Assembly (NCBI GenBank): GCA_015065975.1
Contig: SVPG01000008.1
Coordinates: forward strand, 1 to 64,000
DNA length: 64,000 nt
Direction: 5' to 3'
Origin: Oscillospiraceae bacterium
GTDB lineage: Bacteria > Bacillota > Clostridia > Oscillospirales > Acutalibacteraceae
Shown here one piece after another: positions 58,389 to 64,000 of the stretch. The notes under the pieces were generated by a model that searched no databases, was not told the DNA's origin, and saw nothing but the letters and a program-made list of their open reading frames with translations. Position 1 is the first letter of the stretch, and the number at the start of each line of letters is the position of its first letter. The position numbers and the translations under genes were made by a program.

Positions 58389-60278
58389 ATGAGAAAAAAA
58401 GCATTCAAAGCCGAATCAAAGCGTCTGCTTGAGCTTATGATAAACTCCATATACACTCACAAGGAAATTTTCCTCAGAGAGCTCATTTCAAACGCAAGCG
58501 ATGCCATCGACAAGCTCTATTATCACTCGCTCAAGGACGGCATATCCGGACTTGCGAGAGAGCAGTTCGAGATAAACATCGATATTGATTCGCAGGCACG
58601 CACACTTACAATTTCCGACAACGGCATCGGCATGACCGCCGAGGAACTCGAAAACAATCTCGGAACAATCGCAAAGAGCGGTTCTCTTTCATTCAAAAAC
58701 GACGCTGACCACAGCGATGAGGCCGCCGAGGATATCGACATCATCGGTCAGTTCGGTGTGGGATTCTATTCCGCATTCATGGTTGCTGATCACATCGAAG
58801 TCACCAGCCGTGCATTCGGCAGCGACACCGCCAATCTCTGGAAATCGGACGGCGTTGACGGCTACACCATCGAGCCGTGTGACATGGACGGTCACGGCAC
58901 GATAATCAAGCTCAGTATAAAGCCCGACAGCGAAGAGGAGGATTACGGCCGTTTCCTCGAGCAGTACACAATCGAATCGCTTGTCAGAAAATATTCCGAC
59001 TACATCAGATATCCGATTAAAATGGAGCGCACAAAGACCCGCGCGAAGGCTGACAACGAGGAGGAGATCGAGGAATACACCGAGGTCGACACCCTCAACA
59101 GCATGGTCCCCATCTGGAAACGCAGCAAGAGCGAGCTCACCGAAGAGGACTACAACAATTTTTACAAAGAAAAGTTCTTTGATTTTACCGATCCTCTCCG
59201 CAGCATACATATTGCAACAGAGGGAACGGCTACCTTCAACGCCCTGCTTTATATCCCGTCAAAAGCACCCTACAACTACTACACCCGTGATTACGAAAAG
59301 GGGCTCAAACTCTACGCAAACGGCGTTCTTATCATGGATATGTGCAAGGATCTCATTCCCGACTGTTTCAGCTTTGTAAAGGGTCTCGTCGATTCCCAGG
59401 ACCTTTCGCTCAACATATCCCGTGAGCTTCTTCAGCACGACCGCCAGCTCAAGCTGATCGCCACAAGTCTCGAAAAGAAGATAAAGGCTGAGCTCAAGAA
59501 AATGCTTGAAAACGACCGTGAGAATTACGAAAAGGTCTTTGCAAATTTCGGTCTTCAGTTCAAGTACGGTATTTACAGCTCTTACGGCAGAGACAAGGAG
59601 CTTCTTTCCGATCTTCTTCTCTTCCGCTCCTCCAACTCCGACGGCATGACCACCTTTGCCGAGTACTGCGAGAGAATGCGCGAGAATCAGAAATACATCT
59701 ATTACGCCTGCGGAGAGTCTGCCGAGAGGATTGCAAGAATGCCTCAGATAGAGCGTCTGCTCAGCAAGGGCTACGAGGTTCTTTATCTCACCGATGATAT
59801 CGACGAGTTCACCTTCCGCGTGCTCAACGAGTGGGACGGCAAGGAATTCCGCTCGGCTTCGGGCGACGATCTCGGCATCGAGGACGACGATACCGCAAGC
59901 ACCGAACAGCTCGAGAAGGACAACGCCGAAATGCTCTCCTTCATCAAGGATTCGCTCGGCGACAAGGTTGCAAAAGTTCGTCCTTCAAACCGTCTGATGA
60001 GCTGTCCCGTATGTATAACTGCCGACGGTATGGTCTCTCTTGAAATGGAACGTGTTCTCAACGCCGCACCCGGAGACCAGAAGGTCAAGGCGGAGCGTGT
60101 GCTTGAAATAAACGCATCTCACCCGATCTTTGAAAAGCTTTCAGCTCTTTATGAAAACGATCAGGCCAAGCTTTCAAAATATGCAAAGCTTCTCTATAAT
60201 CAGGCACTTCTCATCGAGGATCTTCCGCTCGACGATCCCCTCGAATTTGCATCTTCCATCTGTGATCTGATGGTCTGA
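58389..60278 (+). CDS. htpG: molecular chaperone HtpG (Hsp90)
   Basis: This 629-residue Hsp90 protein has the N-terminal ATPase with FLRELISNASDAIDKLYYHSL (Asn38 region), DNGIGMT, NLGTIAKSG and GQFGVGFYSAFMVAD. The middle domain contains NISRELLQHDRQLKLI (Arg finger region), and the C-terminal dimerisation domain follows. The usual length is 610-650. The ATG follows ACGGAGGG by 6 nt. I see no CIRCE operator upstream, so control by HrcA is not indicated. Confidence 0.96.
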   Translation: MRKKAFKAESKRLLELMINSIYTHKEIFLRELISNASDAIDKLYYHSLKDGISGLAREQFEINIDIDSQARTLTISDNGIGMTAEELENNLGTIAKSGSLSFKNDADHSDEAAEDIDIIGQFGVGFYSAFMVADHIEVTSRAFGSDTANLWKSDGVDGYTIEPCDMDGHGTIIKLSIKPDSEEEDYGRFLEQYTIESLVRKYSDYIRYPIKMERTKTRAKADNEEEIEEYTEVDTLNSMVPIWKRSKSELTEEDYNNFYKEKFFDFTDPLRSIHIATEGTATFNALLYIPSKAPYNYYTRDYEKGLKLYANGVLIMDMCKDLIPDCFSFVKGLVDSQDLSLNISRELLQHDRQLKLIATSLEKKIKAELKKMLENDRENYEKVFANFGLQFKYGIYSSYGRDKELLSDLLLFRSSNSDGMTTFAEYCERMRENQKYIYYACGESAERIARMPQIERLLSKGYEVLYLTDDIDEFTFRVLNEWDGKEFRSASGDDLGIEDDDTASTEQLEKDNAEMLSFIKDSLGDKVAKVRPSNRLMSCPVCITADGMVSLEMERVLNAAPGDQKVKAERVLEINASHPIFEKLSALYENDQAKLSKYAKLLYNQALLIEDLPLDDPLEFASSICDLMV

Positions 60279-60295
60279 TAAAATATCGCACAAAA

Positions 60296-60322
60296 AAAAG
60301 CGACACCTGCGGTGTCGCTTTT
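60296..60322. terminator. bidirectional terminator of htpG and the CotF-like genes
   Basis: AAAAGCGACACC pairs with GGTGTCGCTTTT around TGC, with A-run and T-run on the two sides. Confidence 0.93.
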
Positions 60323-60329
60323 TTATATA

Positions 60330-60578
60330 TCAGCTGCCTGCCGAAAACTTCTGCTTTACCTGCTGTATCTGCTGCTGTTGGGCGTTCTGCTTCTGATACC
60401 AGCCCTTCTGCGCCATTTTGTTATACACGTCATCCTGCATGCAGAGGGTCTCGTTGAGTGCAGAACAGAAAACCTTATGAGTCTCCGGACTGCTCGATTC
60501 GATGGTTGCATGAAGGTAAAGATCGCACGCTCCCTTTGTTGTCAGGAGCACGCCTTCCATAATACTTTTATCGTCCAT
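60330..60578 (-). CDS. spore coat protein, CotF-like
   Basis: This 82-residue protein has the CotF helical domain (DKSIMEGVLLTTKGACDLYLHATIESSSPETHKVFCSALNETLCMQDDVYNKMAQKGWYQ, residues 2-60), ending in the typical MxxKGWY. A Gln-rich tail follows (QNAQQQQIQQVKQKF). It is probably a spore coat component. It lies 20 nt after another short CotF-like gene, with which it forms a pair. Confidence 0.86.
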   Translation of the reverse strand: MDDKSIMEGVLLTTKGACDLYLHATIESSSPETHKVFCSALNETLCMQDDVYNKMAQKGWYQKQNAQQQQIQQVKQKFSAGS

Positions 60579-60597
60579 GTTCTATCCTTTCCTGTCA

Positions 60598-60771
60598 TCA
60601 GACCAGACTGTAGAGGCTGTTGAATATGCGCTGATGCTTTTCACACAGCTTTTTTGCTTCCTGTCTGAGAGTGTCATCTTCAAGTCTTTCTGCTGCAAAT
60701 GTGCACTGGGTTATAAGATATTTTTCGTGTCCCAGCGCATCTTCGATATACTGAAGCTCTTTCGGACTCAT
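60598..60771 (-). CDS. short CotF-like spore protein
   Basis: This 57-residue protein (SPKELQYIEDALGHEKYLITQCTFAAERLEDDTLRQEAKKLCEKHQRIFNSLYSLV) is a helical pair in the pattern of the CotF domain's first helices. The ATG at 60771 is 4 nt after GGAGGTGA; the longer frame to 60810 has no site. It is next to the second CotF-like gene, so together they resemble the two halves of one CotF protein. Confidence 0.78.
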   Translation of the reverse strand: MSPKELQYIEDALGHEKYLITQCTFAAERLEDDTLRQEAKKLCEKHQRIFNSLYSLV

Positions 60772-60898
60772 CGTGTCACCTCCATCCTCACCGTCAGGCA
60801 CGGCAATCATAACGGGGATCTCGTCCCGCTCTTATAATTTGCAGCGGATGGAAAATTATACATATGTTTCAAAGCGGGCTTTACTTTGATAAAATAAT

Positions 60899-60927
60899 TT
60901 GCTTTATCATTGTATGCGTGATATAAT
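60899..60927 (+). promoter_or_regulatory. promoter of the vWA-pseudokinase genes
   Basis: TTGCTT (60899-60904), 17-nt spacer, TATAAT (60922-60927). Confidence 0.7.
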
Positions 60928-60970
60928 ATGATTACCGGATTTATCCAAATATAACAGGGAGGTAAAATAT

Positions 60971-61966
60971 ATGACTTGTCCTAAATGCGGTTTTTCTTCC
61001 AATCCCGAAGGCGCGTCCTTCTGCGCTGCCTGCAGCACACCTCTTAATCAGAGCACAACTTCCATAACCCCATATTCACAGACGGATATTTCTCCCATAA
61101 CATACGACAACGCTGCTCCTCAGTACGCTCCCGTATACCAGCCGGCTCCGCAGCAGCCTGTACGCGACAACAAAAGAACGGTTCTCATCGCACTCATTGC
61201 AGTCGTTGCGGTCGCTCTTGTTGTATTCCTTCTCGCTGCAACGGGAACGGTAAAGCTCAACAAAGACGCCTGTTCCGAAAAAACACCGGCTTCCGATTCC
61301 TCCGACGGCACGATCGATGCGGGCGATCTTATCGATGAATATTCCGACGCTGCCGCAAAGCTCAAGAAGATAGACGTTGTCTTTATCGTTGACACCACCT
61401 CTTCCATGGGCGACGACGTTGAACAGCTCAACAAGGATCTTGCTGTTTACATAGCCGCTCTCAAGCAGAAGTGTACCGATGATTACAAAATAGCACTTAT
61501 CGATTACAGAGATTTCGCAATGAACACCTTCGACAGCGACGACTATCCCTACAAGGTACAGCTTGATTTCTCCAACAAGACCTCAAAAATCTACAACGCT
61601 TTCGGCAACCTTCATCTCGGCTACGGCGGAGACTGGGAAGAGACCGCTTTCTCTGCCATCATCGACGGCTGCAGCGAGCTTTCCTGGCGCAAAGACGCTG
61701 TTCGTGTTGCAATAATCGTCACTGACGCTCCCGCTCAGGATCCCGAATACGCAACAGGCTATACATCTTCCGACGTTAAATCCTATCTCAAGAAGAATAA
61801 CATCGCCCTTTTTGTTATCGACTCGGCAAATGATTCCGATGTAAAATCGTGTTTCAGCACCATCTGCAAATCTTCCGGCGGTTTCTATCAGGGTATAAGC
61901 AAGACTGCCGAGATAACCGACGCCATGGCAGAGATTCTCGACGAAGTCTCTGCATATGTTGGATAA
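60971..61966 (+). CDS. zinc-ribbon, membrane-anchored vWA domain protein
   Basis: This 331-residue protein starts with a zinc ribbon (CPKCGFSSNPEGASFCAAC, residues 3-21). A Pro/Tyr/Gln-rich linker, one membrane helix (about 70-90) and an extracytoplasmic von Willebrand A domain (about 133-330) follow. The MIDAS motif is DTTSSMG (141-147), with the second loop near GYGGDWEET and the third at TDAPAQD. The metal site looks intact. The inner zinc ribbon places a sensor at the cytoplasmic face. A pseudokinase gene follows 33 nt later. Confidence 0.88.
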   Translation: MTCPKCGFSSNPEGASFCAACSTPLNQSTTSITPYSQTDISPITYDNAAPQYAPVYQPAPQQPVRDNKRTVLIALIAVVAVALVVFLLAATGTVKLNKDACSEKTPASDSSDGTIDAGDLIDEYSDAAAKLKKIDVVFIVDTTSSMGDDVEQLNKDLAVYIAALKQKCTDDYKIALIDYRDFAMNTFDSDDYPYKVQLDFSNKTSKIYNAFGNLHLGYGGDWEETAFSAIIDGCSELSWRKDAVRVAIIVTDAPAQDPEYATGYTSSDVKSYLKKNNIALFVIDSANDSDVKSCFSTICKSSGGFYQGISKTAEITDAMAEILDEVSAYVG

Positions 61967-61999
61967 AAGGAACACAAATATTTATATTAAGGTGATATG

Positions 62000-63139
62000 A
62001 TGTCTGACAAGTATACAGACAAACTGATCGGCGAGCTGCGCAAACTCGAATCGCAGAAGAAGCTTTCTCTGCTCGCCGAATACTCTGTTGATGAGAAAAT
62101 CGAAGACGAGGATATTTATCTTATATCCGATCAGGAAGGCAAAAAATCCGAGCTCAGGGTTTTCGAAACAGATTTTGAAAAGGCTGAGGACTGCTCATCC
62201 GAGGCAAGTCTTCTCGGTTTTCTCAAAACCAACTCTGTTATCAGAGTCGACAAATGGGAATATGCAAAGCTCTCAAAAAAGCGCGGTTATCTTTTGACCG
62301 TAAGCGAAGCGGCACAGCGTATCGAGGCTCCCCTCTCTCCCGAAGAGGCTGTGAAGCTCGGCACTGATATAACCTCTGCTCTTGAAGAATGTCACATGAC
62401 GGGACTTCTTCATCTCTGCATCACGCCTTCAAGCCTGCGCCGTGCCGACGACGGGTCCTATAAAATTACCGATTTCGGTACCGTACGCATCGACCCGCGT
62501 CCCAACGATTTTTCCGCACCCGAATACAGAGCACTGAAGGATTTCGACCATCGCTCCGATATATATTCCCTCTCTCTTTCCATCTACAGTCTGCTCGGCG
62601 GCAACATCGAAGACGGAGAAGAACTCAAGCCGATCGACGGCTGTCCGCAGGGACTCATTGATGTGCTTCGCAAGGCGTGTTCCTCCGACCCCGAAGAGCG
62701 TTATGCATTCATGCGTCCGTTCGGAATTGCGCTGGAGCGCTGTCTCGGCGGTGAGACTGTCGATGATGACGATTCGGAAAATGATGATTCTGACGAAGTT
62801 TACGAAGGCAACGACGGCGAGGACTGCTTTGCCGACCGAGCCGACTACGAAAATTCCGAGCGTGAAAAGCCCGAGCTCGACGACCTCTTTGAAGAAGAGG
62901 CGGAATCCGTCGAAGAAGACATCATTGACGAAGACGAAGAAGAAGATGATGACGAAGAGCAATCGGACGAAAACGACGGCGGTGACGAGAGCGAAGATAA
63001 AGAATCTTCAGATTCTCCGCAACTCTGGGATCGCGTGGAATGCAGCCGGGCAAGAGCCGCAGGCGATATTATCCTTATGATAATAATCGCACTCGCACTG
63101 CTCGCCTTCCCCGCAGTAATAAAGCTTCTTTCCTGCTGA
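62000..63139 (+). CDS. tail-anchored pseudokinase
   Basis: This 379-residue protein has a Ser/Thr-kinase fold at about 20-245. The catalytic loop reads LLHLCITPSSL in place of HRDxKPxN, and the strand-3 lysine site reads SELRVFET. The magnesium motif TDFGTVRI and the APE motif SAPEY remain, as do SDIYSLSLSIYSLL helices. A very acidic stretch (about 250-345, runs of D and E) and a C-terminal membrane helix (ILMIIIALALLAFPAVIKLL) follow. The start at 62000 is 5 nt after AAGGTG. No phosphotransfer is expected. Confidence 0.85.
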   Translation: MSDKYTDKLIGELRKLESQKKLSLLAEYSVDEKIEDEDIYLISDQEGKKSELRVFETDFEKAEDCSSEASLLGFLKTNSVIRVDKWEYAKLSKKRGYLLTVSEAAQRIEAPLSPEEAVKLGTDITSALEECHMTGLLHLCITPSSLRRADDGSYKITDFGTVRIDPRPNDFSAPEYRALKDFDHRSDIYSLSLSIYSLLGGNIEDGEELKPIDGCPQGLIDVLRKACSSDPEERYAFMRPFGIALERCLGGETVDDDDSENDDSDEVYEGNDGEDCFADRADYENSEREKPELDDLFEEEAESVEEDIIDEDEEEDDDEEQSDENDGGDESEDKESSDSPQLWDRVECSRARAAGDIILMIIIALALLAFPAVIKLLSC

Positions 63140-63203
63140 TTCACCGCTGACAAATTGCACAAAAATTCAGCCTGTTATCACACAAAAAACACTTTCCTAT
63201 CGA

Positions 63204-63232
63204 TTGAAAACTCGATGTAATTGTGTTAAAAT
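63204..63232 (+). promoter_or_regulatory. sigma-A promoter of the small membrane protein gene
   Basis: TTGAAA (63204-63209), 17-nt spacer, TAAAAT (63227-63232). Confidence 0.8.
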
Positions 63233-63286
63233 TTACATGAAATAATCAGAAGATAATTTCTTCTGCATAAAGAAAGGATTTTTGTC

Positions 63287-63523
63287 ATGGATCTTATCAA
63301 AAAAGTGTTCCCCTTCAGCTTTGGCGCTAAGGACGTAACCGGTCTTATCGTTTCCATCATCATCTATGTTGTTGTCGGCGTTGTTTTCGGTATCATCGTT
63401 GGATTACTCGGCAAAATCCCGGTAATCGGCCTGCTTATTAAAGTCATCAACGGTGTATATGATACTTACGCACTTGTTGGTATCGTTCTTGCAGTTCTCG
63501 TTTTCCTCAAGGTTATAAAGTAA
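63287..63523 (+). CDS. small two-helix Gly/Val-rich membrane protein
   Basis: This 78-residue protein has two hydrophobic helices: VTGLIVSIIIYVVVGVVFGIIVGLLG (about 17-42) and YALVGIVLAVLVFLKVI (about 61-77). A short loop lies between them (KIPVIGLLIKVINGVYDT). Gly spacing (GxxxG type) suggests helix packing. The ATG is 8 nt after AAAGGA and a good promoter and terminator flank it. I do not recognise the family. Confidence 0.82.
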   Translation: MDLIKKVFPFSFGAKDVTGLIVSIIIYVVVGVVFGIIVGLLGKIPVIGLLIKVINGVYDTYALVGIVLAVLVFLKVIK

Positions 63524-63542
63524 TCAATCTCAATGAATAATA

Positions 63543-63575
63543 AAAAAACAGCTGTGCGCGGCACAGCTGTTTTTT
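63543..63575. terminator. bidirectional terminator
   Basis: AAAAAACAGCTGTGC pairs with GCACAGCTGTTTTTT around GCG. It serves the small membrane protein gene and the convergent histidine kinase. Confidence 0.95.
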
Positions 63576-63576
63576 A

Positions 63577-64000
63577 TTATTTTTTCGTCTCCTGTGCATT
63601 TGGAACATACACGGTAAAAACAGAGCCGTTGTCGGGTTTGCTGTCGACCTCGATTCTTCCGCCCGACAGGTCGATGATCCTTTTTGCCAGCGGCAGTCCA
63701 AGACCGTTTCCGTGACCTGAATGTGATTTATCGCATTGGTAGAACTTTTCAAATATTCTCTTCTTCTGCTCCTCATTCATTCCGATTCCGCTGTCGGCTA
63801 TACGGACGACGGCTTCGTCCGATTCCATCGTGAGGTAGACGGATATTTTTCCGTTATCGGGCGTGAATTTCACTGCATTTCCGATTATGTTCATCCACAC
63901 CTGCCACAGCAGCTCCTCACTGCCGAAAACGGTAATGTGTGAAAGCTCAACATCCATCTCTATTGCTTTTGTATTCCACTGCGGCTCGAGCGTGAGTATT
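63577..64000 (-). CDS. sensor histidine kinase, C-terminal part (cut by window edge)
   Basis: The last 140 residues of a histidine kinase are present; the remainder lies to the right. It shows the N box WMNIIGNAVKFTPDNG, G1 box IADSGIGMNEEQKKRIFEKFYQCDKSHSGHGNGLGLPLAKRIIDLSGGRIEVDS and the closing beta-strands. The part up to about 63957 (LEPQWNTKAIEMDVEL) is the linker typical before the ATPase domain. Partner regulator is not in the window. Confidence 0.92.
   Translation of the reverse strand, partial: ILTLEPQWNTKAIEMDVELSHITVFGSEELLWQVWMNIIGNAVKFTPDNGKISVYLTMESDEAVVRIADSGIGMNEEQKKRIFEKFYQCDKSHSGHGNGLGLPLAKRIIDLSGGRIEVDSKPDNGSVFTVYVPNAQETKK

Noticed and set aside
1-64000. CRISPR array, insertion sequence, prophage, rRNA operon.
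   Set aside because: I saw no regularly spaced repeats, no transposase or integrase genes, no phage structural genes and no rRNA-like sequence.

Overview
The window looks like chromosome of an endospore-forming Bacillota, class Clostridia, most likely from the Oscillospiraceae/Ruminococcaceae side. The evidence is a complete spoIIIAA-AH operon, the yabM-yabO-yabP-yabQ-divIC-yabR block, yqfC-yqfD-phoH-ybeY, ylbJ, cwlD and CotF-like coat genes, all with strong AGGAGG-type ribosome sites and many TTG or GTG starts. The genus is inference. I see no phage, insertion sequence, CRISPR array or rRNA operon. One tRNA gene (Gly, GCC) is present.

Layout. 1-9.6 kb (minus): a cut amidohydrolase, the yabR-divIC-yabQ-yabP-rqcP-hup-yabM sporulation/division block, a DUF6873-like protein, an ABC permease with a very short adaptor, radA and cwlD. 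9.7-19 kb (minus): recN-argR-nadK-tlyA-dxs-ispA-xseB-xseA-tsaD-like-nusB, a tightly packed housekeeping operon with its own promoter in front of nusB. 19.2-24 kb (minus): spoIIIAH to spoIIIAA. 24-34 kb: an unknown protein, a PHP phosphoesterase, tRNA-Gly, a DUF4364 protein (plus), then rnmV-holA-comEC-PRT-HIT-alaS (minus). 34.2-40.6 kb (plus): a cyclic-di-GMP-I riboswitch ahead of a REC-PAS-GGDEF protein, a two-component pair, a nitroreductase and three uncharacterised genes. 40.6-45 kb (minus): aspS, hisS, mgsA and a MinD relative that has lost its ATP-binding loop. 45.3-49.4 kb (plus): a nitroreductase with a long structured leader, a frameshifted phosphofructokinase, an acyltransferase-fold protein and a zinc-ribbon membrane protein. 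49.3-53.6 kb: ylbJ (minus), then yqfC-yqfD, phoH and ybeY (plus). 53.8-57.3 kb (minus): a YtrA-type GntR regulator with an ABC-2 transporter and a clear operator. 57.4-64 kb: a zinc-ribbon membrane protein, htpG, two CotF-like genes, a zinc-ribbon von Willebrand A protein followed by a tail-anchored pseudokinase, a small two-helix membrane protein, and the cut end of a histidine kinase.

How the genes fit together. Several blocks serve the forespore and cortex (SpoIIIA channel, YabP/YabQ, YqfC/YqfD, YlbJ, CwlD, CotF-like proteins). Translation and tRNA genes (alaS, aspS, hisS, rnmV, ybeY, rqcP, tRNA-Gly) are interleaved with them. The most interesting regulatory points are the c-di-GMP riboswitch on a diguanylate cyclase whose inhibitory I-site looks lost, a terminator in the leader of nusB, a terminator just ahead of hisS, and a hairpin that buries the ribosome site of cwlD. 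The most interesting proteins are the degenerate MinD and the vWA-pseudokinase pair.

Start codons were chosen by Shine-Dalgarno spacing, family alignment from memory, or a promoter that rules out an upstream start. No searches were run, so family names rest on recognised motifs and gene order.
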